Source: Cladorhizidae sp. MBARI D1340-BT2
Taxonomy: Eukaryota; Porifera; Demospongiae; Poecilosclerida; Cladorhizidae
DNA: 64,000 nt
Direction of reading: 5' to 3'
Assembly (NCBI GenBank): GCA_028752905.1
Contig: JAQNBH010000010.1
Span: 16,581,940-16,645,939, forward strand
Below the pieces are notes generated by a model. The model was not told the origin of the DNA, did not search any database, and saw only the letters and a program-made list of their open reading frames with translations. Below, piece by piece: positions 44,958-55,734 of this stretch (its first letter is position 1; each line of letters opens with the position of its first letter). A program made the position numbers and the translations under genes.

Positions 44958-46350
44958 CCGAGAATCCTTCTATTACACACCACATGTGTGCCCAATAATC
45001 CTTCTATTACACACCACATATGTGCCCAAGAATCCTTCTATTACACACCACATGTGTGCCCAAGAATCCTTCTATTACACACCACATGTGTGCCCAAGAA
45101 TCCTTCTATTACACACCACATGTGTGCCCAAGAATCCTTCTATTACACACCACATGTGTGCCCAAGAATCCTTCTATTACACACCACATGTGTGCCAAGA
45201 ATCCTTCTATTACACACCACATGTGTGCCCAATAATCCTTCTATTACACACCACATGTGTGCCCAAGAATCCTTCTATTACACACCACATGTGTGCCCAA
45301 TAATCCTTCTATTACACACCACATGTGTGCCCAAGAATCCTTCTATTACACACCACATGTGTGCCCAAGAATCCTTCTATTACACACCACATGTGTATGC
45401 CCAAGAATCCTTCTATTACACACCACATGTGTATGCCCAAGAATCCTTCTATTACACACCACATGTGTGCCCAAGAATCCTTCTATTACACACCACATGT
45501 GTGCCCAAGAATCCTTCTATTACACACCACATGTGTGCCCATGAATCCTTCTATTACACACCACATGTGTGCCCAATAATCCTTCTATTACACACCACAT
45601 GTGTGCCAAGAATCCTTCTATTACACACCACATGTGTGCCCAATAATCCTTCTATTACACACCACATGTGTGCCCAAGAATCCTTCTATTACACACCACA
45701 TGTGTGCCCAAGAATCCTTCTATTACACACCACATATGTGCCCAAGAATCCTTCTATTACACACCACATGTGTGCCCAAGAATCCTTCTATTACACACCA
45801 CATGTGTGCCCAATAATCCTTCTATTACACACCACATATGTGCCCAAGAATCCTTCTATTACACACCACATGTGTATGCCCAAGAATCCTTCTATTACAC
45901 ACCACATGTGTGCCCAAGAATCCTTCTATTACACACCACATGTGTGCCCAAGAATCCTTCTATTGCACACCACATGTGTATGCCCAAGAATCCTTCTATA
46001 ACACACCACATGTGTGCCCAAGAATCCTTCTATTACACACCACATGTGTGCCAAGAATCCTTCTATTACACACCACATGTGTGCCCAATAATCCTTCTAT
46101 TACACACCACATGTGTGCCCAATAATCCTTACACACCACATGTGTGCCCAATAATCCTTCTATTACACACCACATGTGTGCCAAGAATCCTTCTATTACA
46201 CACCACATGTGTGCCCAAGAATCCTTCTATTACACACCACATGTGTGCCAAGAATCCTTCTATTACACACCACATGTGTGCCCAATAATCCTTCTATTAC
46301 ACACCACATGTGTGCCCAAGAATCCTTCTATTACACACCACATGTGTGTG
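44958..46350. repeat. 34-bp minisatellite, about 40 units
   Basis: Unit CCCAAGAATCCTTCTATTAC plus ACACCACATGTGTG, with AAGAAT/AATAAT variants, some 32-bp units (missing CC) and some 36-bp units (extra TA). Units of different length shift frame, so no reading is conserved. Confidence 0.97.
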
Positions 46351-46609
46351 AATATTTAATCTCTCAAACATACCGTGCTACGTGGGACAGAGGAACTCTG
46401 TATTTACACTATTTCGTGGCGCACCATTCCTCACCGACAAAACCACACCTACTACAGCACTAAACAGAAGCAAGAATGTATGACATTATTTAGACCACAC
46501 CCTTTTAAATAACACGAGCATAAACTAGGAACATCCTACATTAAGCCTACACTCCAACCTTCGATCCAAATCTCATATATACTATATAGCATGTGCACAC
46601 ATAACACAA

Positions 46610-47150
46610 TACGCCTGCCTCTCTAAGAGTGTCTGACATGTGTGGTGTGCACATACAATACGCTTGCCTCTCTAAGAGTGTCTGACATGTGTGGTGTGCA
46701 CACATACAATACGCCTGCCTCTCTAAGAGTGTTTGAGATGTGTGGTGTGCACACAACACAATATGCCTGCCTCTCTAAGAGTGTCTGACATGTGTGGTGT
46801 GCACACATACAATACACCTGCCTCTCTAAGAGTGTCTGACATGTGTGGTGTGCACACATACAATACGCCTGCCTCTCTAAGAGTGTCTGACATGTGTGGT
46901 GTGCACACAATACAATATGCCTGCCTCTCTAAGAGTGTCTGACATGTGTGGTGTGCACACAATACAATATGCCTGCCTCTCTAAGAGTGTCTGACATGTG
47001 TGGTGTGCACACATACAATATGCCGCCTCTCTAAGAGTGTCTGACATGTGTGGTGTGCACACAACACAATATGCCTGCCTCTCTAAGAGTGTCTGACATG
47101 TGTGGTGTGCACACATACAATACGTCTGCCTCTCTAAGAGTCTGACGTGT
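46610..47150. repeat. 51-bp minisatellite, about 10.5 units
   Basis: Unit GCCTGCCTCTCTAAGAGTGT, CTGACATGTGTGGTGTGCAC and ACATACAATAC. Shares the core CACACCACAnnTGT (in inverse orientation) with the adjacent 34-bp array. Confidence 0.95.
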
Positions 47151-47439
47151 GCATTCCTTCAATGCTTTCATAACAATAATAGCCAAAACAATCACATTCT
47201 CAAATTTCATTCCAACGCAATGTCCTGATTTTGAGCAAGACAGTCTGCAATGTCCGCTAAATATGCTTGCATGAAATGCTGAGTTGGCATGCAAGTAGAG
47301 GTTTTGTAGGCTTCTAGATTTGTGGACTGATTAGAGCACTTTCCCGTAGTATACTAGACATTTATTTTAATATACTAGATACTTCCTGTCATATACTAGA
47401 TCCCGTGCAATAACTAGCTCCTTCAAGCAGTATCCTTAA

Positions 47440-47665
47440 TGTCCAAGCCAGTATTTATTAAGCACCTACTTTACTGTTGGTTCTAGCCTCTTTTTGTTAA
47501 GCACCTACTTCACTGTTGGTTCTAGCCTCTTTGTTAAGCTCCTACTTCAATGTTGGTTCTAGCCTCTATTTGTTAAGCACCTACTTCACTGTTGGTTCTA
47601 GCCTCTATTTGTTAAGCACCTACTTCACTGTTGGTTCTAGCGTCCATTTATTAAGCATTGATAGT
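47440..47665. repeat. ~39-bp tandem repeat, five units
   Basis: Unit TTAAGCACCTACTTCACTGT plus TGGTTCTAGCCTCTATTTG. Confidence 0.9.
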
Positions 47666-48541
47666 GACTGTGTCTCCTCCTTCTCTAAAGGCAGAGTTTC
47701 TTTCCAACAGGTGGCTAGACAAATAACACATGTAATCTCCAGTGACAACACCCTCTAGGCTCCTCTGCAGCAGTTCGACCATCCTCTGTCTGTTCTAGCT
47801 AACCCAGTACATATACTCGCTGATCCTTACACGAATTTGATCACATTTGCAGGTAGGCATTGCTTGCTAGGCAGCTGCTCGTGTTAAGCAGCCATTAAAT
47901 TTTTGTTGCTGCTAGAAAGAATTTGAGACAAGGTTTGGGCCATGGAGTTGCTTAACCAAAAAAAATCTATGAATATCACAGATTCCCCGGAAATCCCCCA
48001 CCCCTTTTCCCCCCTGATCCCCCCTGATAGTCTAACATCCCAAGATCCTTTCGGTTTTCAACTAGATTGTGTTGTCTCTAAATAAAACAAACTCCATGCA
48101 GTAGCCTAGCCTCGCAGGCGGCCACACAAGGGTGTGGCTAGTGAAACTAAGCTCAGCTCCCCTTTTCAATGTCGCGGGCCCACAACTGAACCTTATATAT
48201 TGGAGGGAGGAGCATGCAGCCCTCGTATAAACTCCGTAATTATTAATGGGCATCTGAGGATGGGCATCTGAGGTGTTAGTTTTTTTTATATTGTATACAT
48301 GTACATGCAAACAGTAAAATGCTGTCATCAAGCTCCTCCAAACCGAGCCCCCACCCCCTCCATGGGCGGAGCCCCACCAAAAAGGCACAACACAACATAC
48401 CACACCCTAGCAGGGCCTAGCCCCAGCCCTGAACATAGCAACCAGATAATTACATAACTGAAAGATAGTTCTGTAACATGCAATCTTGACATGAGTGAAC
48501 AGTGGACTAAAAACATATTATTAACTGTTTGAGCAACCCCC
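47666..48541. other. Intron sequence, nothing recognised
   Basis: Includes a C-rich stretch at 47990-48030 and a region at 48100-48420 that looks like a diverged repeat. No gene or element could be named. Confidence 0.4.
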
Positions 48542-48669
48542 TTACAGATCCCGAAAGCAAGCCTGGTGTGCTGCTATATGCCCATCTCCCATTCCTGAGT
48601 CTTGGCAGGTACCACACTTGGCATGACTCACAGAATTAGTAACAGCAAATACAACACTGAACAGCTCAC

Positions 48670-48946
48670 CTATAAACTTTTCAATTCCCCTAGCCAAGTT
48701 TGCATCGTCATTCTCCTTGGCTTTGTCTATCAGACATTGATATGTTGCGTCGTCCACATTTCTTTTTCTCCACGTTACTAGTACCCTGTGTTTCCTCAGT
48801 ACGTAGGTTCGGACGTCCTCCTCGATTTCTTCTATATCTGTTGCCGATAAGCCAAGGTAAATGGCCACTTCCTTCCAGACTAAAATTAAACTAGATATTG
48901 GCAATAAGTGTTCTTCTCTTACTGTTCTAGCTAGTAAAACTGCCAT
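48670..48946 (-). CDS. Death-domain/propeller gene, exon 1: death domain
   Basis: The minus strand opens at ATG 48946-48944 (GAGAGATGG context, purine at -3 and G at +4) and runs 92 codons plus one base to the donor ATAG/GTGAGC. Residues ~20-92 match a death domain: VWKEVAIYLGLSATDIEEIE is helix 2-3 with the conserved W and the L-G-L-S turn, followed by WRKRNVDDATYQCLIDKAKE and a final helix ARGIEKFI. Death domains pair with other death domains in cytosolic signalling complexes. The exon ends in phase 1, matching exon 2. An alternative start is possible: an acceptor-like TTTAATTTTAG lies just before VWKEV, also in phase 1, so an upstream exon could replace residues 1-22. Confidence 0.8.
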
Positions 48947-49012
48947 CTCTCAAAACTCATTTTATGATTTAGCTCCAAAATTCCTCCACGCATGTACGAC
49001 TCCACTGCCCTT

Positions 49013-49044
<32 letters not shown>
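49013..49044. repeat. Poly-C tract
   Basis: About 30 consecutive C residues with two T interruptions, ~70 bp upstream of the death-domain ATG. Other long C or G runs occur at 49812-49842 and 51750-51772. Confidence 0.9.
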
Positions 49045-49459
49045 CACACACACACTGGGAATACCCGTAACCTCACTTAGTCAGTGTCGTTGAGCTCGCC
49101 ATATCGTGTGAAATTGGCCAATTAGCAGAAGGGATGACGCAGAGGAATTTAATGCCCAAAATCATGTTTCCATGGAAAGCGAACATTGGAAATAATCTGC
49201 AGTCCCACAATCTCCCACGCGACTATTATTATAATTATTGTATCGGACATTTTTGCACGCGCGCGCATGCACACATACACAAAAACAAACAAACAACATT
49301 ATTATTGAGAATAATGCCACTCTTTCCCCCAAACATTCCCCCAAACAAACAAACTATTGTACAATATTCAATTCTTTCAATTTCCTAAACTTAGTCCTTG
49401 GGATGTGTTATGCCGCAGACTCATGGCAGTTGCTGTGGTTACCACAATATTTCAACAGT

Positions 49460-49582
49460 TCATTCGCATGCTAATTCCTTTGCATGTACGACAGCTCCAC
49501 CCAGTATTGTGTTGAGCACTGACTGAAAATTGACTTTGTGGTAGGTGGGGCGGAAGCTGAATGTTTTCTCGTTTATTTTAGC
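49460..49582 (-). CDS. Candidate terminal exon of unknown gene
   Basis: A strong minus-strand acceptor (a long CT-repeat tract ending CTCTCCAG) precedes 49582. The 123-nt segment is open in phase 0 for 40 residues (INEKTFSFRPTYHKVNF ... VVHAKELACE) to a TGA at 49462-49460. I cannot assign it. It lies just upstream of the death-domain exon on the same strand. Because it ends in a stop it cannot be an extra exon of that gene in this frame. Confidence 0.3.
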   Translation of the reverse strand, partial: AKINEKTFSFRPTYHKVNFQSVLNTILGGAVVHAKELACE

Positions 49583-50399
49583 CTGGAGAGAGAGAGAGGA
49601 GAGATGATTAACTAGTTGAAAGACGCACCTACAGTTTCCTACTGAGGAGCTTGACCAACACGTGGTAAACATTCCGTAAGTTGTGGTTAAAGTATCCAGG
49701 AAGATAATGGCTTCTTAAGCCTGGCCAGCAAGAGTTCTGCTTGGGCTTAGTGGTAGTAAGGAATGTGTATTAATTATAATAACTACCTTAGTAGCTGAGT
49801 GTAGGACAACCACCCCCCCCCCCCCCCCCCCCCCCCCCCCCGACATTCTTTCTTTCTCCTTATATATATACCAAAGCAGTAAGCTAGCATAAACCCACCT
49901 TTGCTACAAACGAGCTAGTTAATCAACTCTTCGTCTGGCTGGTGTTGAAGCACCCAATATCATTTATTTAAATCAGGCCAATAGGAGACGGGTGCACATC
50001 TTAAGCTTACATTGTTGTTTAAACCTTGATTTCCTAAAGCAAAGTTTAGTATATACTTACAACTTTATTTTGTGCAATTCTACAACTACAGTAAATCATG
50101 AATATTACTGGAATATATAGCATAACTACTGACCTAGGATTCATTGAAAAAACAGACTTTCTTTTGTACAGATATAATGTATAAGTTTGTCAGTAAGCAT
50201 AATTAAGAAAAGCGAAAAGAAAAGTAGGTTCATTGAAAAGGAAAGTAGACGAAGGAAAGTAGACAACAAAAAATGTAAATATATATTTAGGAGAATAAAA
50301 GAATAGTTTGTCTTATTTAAATTATATTTTATATTATATTTATATTCCATCTATATAAGAGAATAAAAGAATGGTTTGTTTATGTATGACCTTCAGGGA

Positions 50400-50735
50400 A
50401 GAACATGTAGAATTTTGAGAAGAGCAAGGAAACCAAAAGAAGGAAAAGAGAATGGCCCTTGGGAGATCTGAAGAGATTAAGGATCTTACCAGCAGACAAG
50501 AGGTTCTGTTGACAAAGGACAGTTACATTTCAAAGCTGACAGGAATGTTGGAAACCAAAACATTATGGAATACTTAAGAAGGATCCTACCCAGGAAAGCA
50601 AGGTGAAGCATTGTATTAAAGAAGATGGGAGAAATAACCACTGCCCATTAGAATTAGGCCCACTGGAAGTAGACCACCACTGATTTATGGGCTCCCTAAG
50701 ATACATAAACCTGAGGTTCTCCAAAGGCCAATCTA
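50400..50735 (+). pseudogene. Penelope-like reverse transcriptase fragment
   Basis: Plus-strand pieces: LLTKDSYISKLTGMLETKT (50505-50565, one frame) and RPPLIYGLPKIHKPEVLQRP (50665-50730). The second is the family signature of Penelope-like element reverse transcriptases (YGLPKIHKP followed by RPI). Frameshifts separate the pieces and the YADD region is absent; the sequence then runs into an inverted repeat. Confidence 0.7.
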
Positions 50736-51335
50736 TGAATCTGCCCAATCTATAGATTGTGCAGGAATGCCTTGCCTGCCAATCAATACACTTCAAAATA
50801 TTAACACCTTTTGCAACAGATTCATAGATTGGATGGAACATATCGACCAATACTTATTATCGACTAGTTATACTGAGCGAGTGTGCAAGCCAAATATCCA
50901 AACCCACCCACACAATATGGGATAGTCGATGGGAATTTACAAAGCCCGCGCTACTCCCACGAAAAGAGAAGAAGGGAGAAGAGCTGTTTGTGAGGCAAGT
51001 TTCTCTACATTTTGGGACTATAGCAGTTGTGCGAGTGTTCGTGGGTATTACAACTGTGCATTATTATTTTTTTGACAGCAATATTCTTCAAATATCTTTT
51101 TTGGCTCTAGCTACACTTGCCATGTCACTTAGTTCTTTATCTGCCAAGTCCATGTGGAACTTTTTCTCAGTCATTACACTCTCAGTTGCAATCATCACTT
51201 TCTCTGTTTCTCTGTTGCAAAGGGTGTTAGCTAATATGCTACCATGTTTGAAGTGTATTGATTGGCAGGCAAGATGGGCATTCATAGAGTGTGCAGCACA
51301 ATCTATAGATTGGGCAGATTCATAGATTGGATGGA
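50735..51335. repeat. Imperfect ~70-bp inverted repeat around a ~450-bp spacer
   Basis: AATCTATGAATCTGCCCAAT with CTATAGATTGTGC (50735-50765) and TGCCTGCCAATCAATACACT (50775-50795) recur in inverse order and orientation at 51246-51330. The segment TTCATAGATTGGATGGAACA also occurs as a direct repeat at 50819 and 51319. The spacer has no recognisable gene. Confidence 0.75.
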
Positions 51336-52008
51336 ACATATTCAGGGTTGTATACAGAAATTTTGCCAAGGGGGGGCGAACTTGAGATATGGAAAAATAA
51401 GGGGGGGCGGAGAGCCTGGATGGTGCGGAAAGGGGACGTGCACCCTGGGCTTCCGCGTGGAGTACGAAAGTGTTTTACCCACAGGTATTTTTGCAGTACT
51501 AACTGTATATATAGCTGCTACTTATGATGGCATGCACTTTTTCTAAAATCTTTAGTACAACATTCCATCTTAAATATTTGCTGAAGTTGCATGCTACGGC
51601 AATCAGCATATATAGATTAGATATAGTCACTTGTCACTCGTATAATGGAGGTGGGCTTTTGTGAAATCGAATTATGTTGCATTCCATGCATTTTCTTACA
51701 AAATCATGGACAACAGGTTTCATACACAATTTTTCTCTAGTTCTCTAGGGGGGGGGGGGGGGGGGGGGGGGGGTGGAAATGGTTGGTCACTTGGTGCCCT
51801 AATTTTTGTTAATATTTTCTTAACATGTTTATAAGTCGTAAAAGGGGGGTCTGGGGGGAAGATCCCCCATATTTTTTTTGGCTTTTACAATGTCTGAGGA
51901 TAGCTATTTTGACTGACTACCAATGGCATTATGCTATACCGAACTATGGCTAGACTGTATATATTTCTCATGATATTGTAGCTGCTTGGAAAAAGGAGAG
52001 CATGTGTC

Positions 52009-52276
52009 ATGACACGATGACATCACACACCACCACGTGCTCTCCTTTGTAGGTTTGTCACTTCTTTGTTTCTCCTTCTTTCCCACTCCCTCTCTCTCAG
52101 TATTTTTAACTCAGTCCATTATGTCATGGTCTTCAAGTCTAATCTTAGACATGATGTCATCACACGCCACCACGTGTTCTCCTTTGTAGGTTTGTCACTT
52201 CTTCAGTTCCCTCCTTCTTTCCCACTCTCTCTCAGTATTTTTAACTCAGTCCATTATGTCATGGTCTTAAAGTCTC
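52009..52276 (+). promoter_or_regulatory. Duplicated ~135-bp upstream region of the hAT gene, with TATA box
   Basis: Two tandem copies (about 52011-52144 and 52147-52275) each contain a GATGACATCAC or GATGTCATCAC CRE-like site, CCACCACGTG (E-box), a CTCCTTTGTAGGTTTGTCAC segment and a pyrimidine run. Immediately downstream lies CTATAAAAG (about 52274-52282), a good TATA box ~36 bp before the transposase ATG. This is inferred from motifs and position only. Confidence 0.6.
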
Positions 52277-52317
52277 TATAAAAGAAACCTTACTAGCTGA
52301 TTTCTCTTCATATTAAT

Positions 52318-54505
52318 ATGGATATTCGCTCATACTTTGCAAGTACTTCTCAAGCCTCTTCTCATGCTAATAGCAGCGATAGCGAAGATAGCAGAACAGA
52401 TAGCTCTGAGCATGTCGAGGCATCTAGTCCTAGCCTTAGTCCTCCACCTTCAAAGAAAAGCAAGCAAAACAAACACCGCTCTTCTGTATCCACGAAGAGA
52501 AAATACTCTAAGAGCTGGGAGAAAGATTTCAGTTGGCTCTATTATGACGAGGATAGCGATGGTGCCTTTTGCAAGGTTTGCAAGCAATCTGGTCTGCAGC
52601 GTACTGGAGGAGTGTGGGTCACACAACCTTGCAGAAATTGGAAGAAAGCTGTTGAAAAAATGAAAGCTCATGCGAGAAGTGACTTCCATATCCATGCAAC
52701 TCAAGCTCTTTTTGCAGCTAAAGGAGCAGCCAAAGGTGGAACAGTTGTACAGCAACTCCAGAATGTTTTAGCTCGCAAAAGAGCTCAGAACAGAGCTGCA
52801 GTGAAGTGCCTGATCCTACTCACTCATTTTCTTACGAAAGAACAAGTTGCACATTCGACAAAATTTGAGAAGCTGGTTGAACGTGGTGGTTCGATGTGGC
52901 AGCCAACATTTGAAGCAATTCTTAGAAACTGCACCAAGAAATGCTGTGTACACATCAAGAGTGGCTGTGGTTGAATTCATCGAATCATTGGGGACATGGG
53001 TGGAGGAGTCGATTCTGAAGCGACTTCAAAAGGCACCTATGTACAGCCTCATGGTAGATGAGTGCACAGATGTCACCAACGTAGAAGAATTGTCTGTGTT
53101 TTGCCACTGGCAGGAAGATGGTGTACCAGTAGAGTGCTTTCTGGAGCTTATTCCATTGAAGAAGGCTGATGCAGAGACCATCTATTCTAATCTCATCGAT
53201 TGTTTAAAGAAGAAAGGTCTACAAGTCGGAAGAATAGTTGGATTGGGATTTGATGGAGCTGCAACTTTTTCTGAACGAAAGACCGGGGTTCAGGCACGTA
53301 TCAAGAAACATACTCCTCACGCTCTGTTTATACACTGCCACTGTCACTTACTGCAGTTGGCTTGTGTGCAAGCTGCCAATAAAACTCCTGGAATTGCTCA
53401 TGTTTACAGAACATTGACTACTCTTTGGAAGCATTTTCGCAATTCCCCCAAGCGAGCAGAGTGTCTGAAGGAGGTACAGCACGTTCTTGAACTTCCAGAA
53501 ATGAAAGTGATCAAGCCATCTGACACACGCTGGCTGGCACATGAAAGGTGTGTCAAAGCTGTCAAAGCAAGTTATTCTGCAATTGTAATCACCATTGGGA
53601 ACATCTACGAGACGTCCCACGAGCCAGAAGCTCTTGGAATCCATGGTGCCCTCTGCAAATGGTCTACGATTGCAGCTATATATTTGCTTGATTTCACTCT
53701 AGCACAAGTAGCCAAGCTCAGCAAAGCACTTCAGGCAGAGCAGCTTGACCTCTCGTTGATATCATTCCTTGTCGATGCTACTGTTAAATCCTTGGATGAT
53801 GCAGTTTTGCCTGGAGCGAACTGGGTGTTGGAGCTTCTTGAAAACGTTGAAGACTTGAAGTCATCTACAAAAGTGTCTATTGACGCTGATAAAATACTTT
53901 CGTTCCAGAATGTTGTTGGTAAGCCTTTTGTTGCTGATTTAAAGGCCAACATAACAAGCCGATTTTCTTCATCCAACGCTGTTGTATCAGCATTGTCTAT
54001 ATTCGATCCACGGAAAGTTCCAAAACCAGATTCAGTATCTTTTCCCACTTATGGAGACACGTCTGTTGAGAAACTGATTGCTCACTACGGAGAAGATAGA
54101 GATGCAGAAACATTGGATGGAGAAGAAACAGTGAAGACAGCCATGATTTCCACTGAAATACTTACAGAGTGGAAAACATTCCGCCAGCTGTTAGTCAAGC
54201 AACCACGGGATACTACTGCATCACAGCTGAAAGAACTTGTTTCAAACGACATGCTCAAGGCCATGTTTCCCAATTTGCACAAGATTGCCTCCATCTGCTT
54301 ATCGATTCCAGTTTCTACTGCTTCTGTGGAGAGAAGCTTCTCACAGATGAAGATGATCAAGACTCGTTTGCGTAATTCTCTAAGTGACTGCAGCCTTTCT
54401 CACCTTATGAGGATTGCTATAGAGGCACCAGAAGTACTCTCTGAGAGCGACCTTGAAGAGATTGTGGACGTATGGCAGAGAAAACCAAGAAGAACCTCAG
54501 TTTGA
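52318..54505 (+). pseudogene. hAT transposase (zinc finger, DUF4371-like, dimerisation domain), one frameshift
   Basis: First segment 52318-~52890 starts at an ATG after the TATA box. It has a Ser-rich leader and a TTF/BED-type zinc finger (SWEKDFSWLYYDEDSDGAFC, C..C then H...H near residues 95-125), followed by a helical block. The second, from ~52895 to the stop at 54503-54505, carries SLMVDECTDVTNVEELSVFC (first catalytic Asp), GLGFDGAATFSERKTGVQ (second Asp), CHCHLLQLACVQAA, PSDTRWLAHERC, and the C-terminal hAT dimerisation domain (SIPVSTASVERSFSQMKMIK and RLRNSLSDCSL). A single reading-frame change near 52880-52900 separates the parts; the overlap excludes a simple intron. The same family is decayed at 4838-7200. 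The gene is otherwise long and open, so the insertion is fairly young. Confidence 0.85.
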
Positions 54506-54689
54506 CATTCCTATCATTTGAACCTGATATCATAAGCTTATTACACCTTTCTTGTATTACACCTTTCTTGACATTATTTAAAAAAATATCTCTAATTTCA
54601 AGGGGGGGGGGGGGGGCGAGAATGATACAAGGGGGGGCGAATGCCCCCCCCGCCCCCCCTAAATACACCCCTGCATATTATACACAATC

Positions 54690-55468
54690 ACATTATTATT
54701 ATTTTTTTGCTTTTTTGTATGTTTGAATTATTTACAGAATTATTTACAATAATAATAATTATTATTATTTTATTGTTGTTGTGATTGTTGTGATTGTGTT
54801 ATTGTTATTATTATTGTCTTTGTTATTATTATTGTTGTTGTTATTCTTATTATTAGTATATATTATCAACAAAAACAGCAAACAAACATATAATAAATAA
54901 CCAAACAAGCAGATCAACTAGGACCCAGCAGCCGCAGTGTTCCCACATCCCACACTGGACAGTTTCTATCCCAATTGGGTGGGTAGTAGCTATGTTAACA
55001 TATTCTTTACTTAGTCAACTATTGGCTACTACATCTGGACTTTCAGATAGTAGGAAGGAAGTCCATACATGTAGCATCCCATGTGAGAATATGGCCATTC
55101 TTCTAGGGAGGGCGATGAAGCCCCATCTGGTAGCTTACCATCTGAGCGAGAAATGCCTGAGTGAGGGAATATTAATTTTGACAGCTGGATGCCTCGGAAA
55201 AAAACTTTACAGCCAAGATCATGAATGTCAATTATTTACCGGAGTTCCATTTTACAGACAATTGTGGATGATGATGATAAGGCAACAACAAACTGCAAAC
55301 CAGCAGCCACACTGACCACATCATGAGTCATTCGGAGGCCTAAGGATGGCAGGGCATGAATGCAAGAGCCTGACTCCTTCCTATATAGCTGCAGTCTGAA
55401 TGTGTACCCAGGTAGCAGTATCCACAGCTGAGTATCCCAGGCTTCCTTGATGATGATGATGATGATGA

Positions 55469-55504
<36 letters not shown>

Positions 55505-55640
55505 TGATGATAGGAAATGGTAGGAATAATAAGTAATAGACAGTAATAATAATCATAATCATAATAATGATCATAATCATAATAATGATAATGATAATAA
55601 CAATAATAATAATAATAATAAATGAAGTTGACATAGTAAC
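54690..55640. repeat. Microsatellite-rich stretch
   Basis: ATT-type repeats at 54745-54860, a GATGAT to GACGAC array at 55447-55510 and AAT/ATC repeats at 55530-55625. Nothing coding was recognised between them. Confidence 0.9.
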
Positions 55641-55734
55641 ATTACAATAACCTCCATTCTCTTGACAGTTGCACTAGATGCTCTAGCCTTTATCATCACT
55701 CAATGAACTCTCAGGTGACATAATACTATGACCT

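Larger units (their letters stand above)
30343..48669 (-). other. Intron 1 of the death-domain/propeller gene (18.3 kb)
   Basis: Between donor ATAG/GTGAGC and acceptor GCTAAG. More than a third of it is minisatellite; the rest holds LINE pieces, a Tc1/mariner element and a hAT. No further exon of the host gene was recognised in it. Confidence 0.65.
51343..54673 (+). mobile_element. hAT transposon, nearly intact
   Basis: Ends CAGGGTTGTATACAG (51343) and, inverted, CAGGGGTGTATTTAG (ending 54673). Direct repeats CATATT lie immediately outside both ends (51337-51342 and 54674-54679); hAT elements usually give 8 bp, so this may be a decayed duplication. G-runs with GGGGGGGCG lie just inside both termini. 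It contains one transposase gene on the plus strand, interrupted by a single frame change, and a duplicated upstream region. Confidence 0.85.

Noticed and set aside
44988..46288. Long frames across the 34-bp array (337 and 206 residues)
   Set aside because: Minisatellite read-through; units of 32, 34 and 36 bp shift frame at random.
44958..47150. CRISPR-like appearance of regularly spaced repeats
   Set aside because: The whole unit repeats; there are no unique spacers. The genome is eukaryotic.
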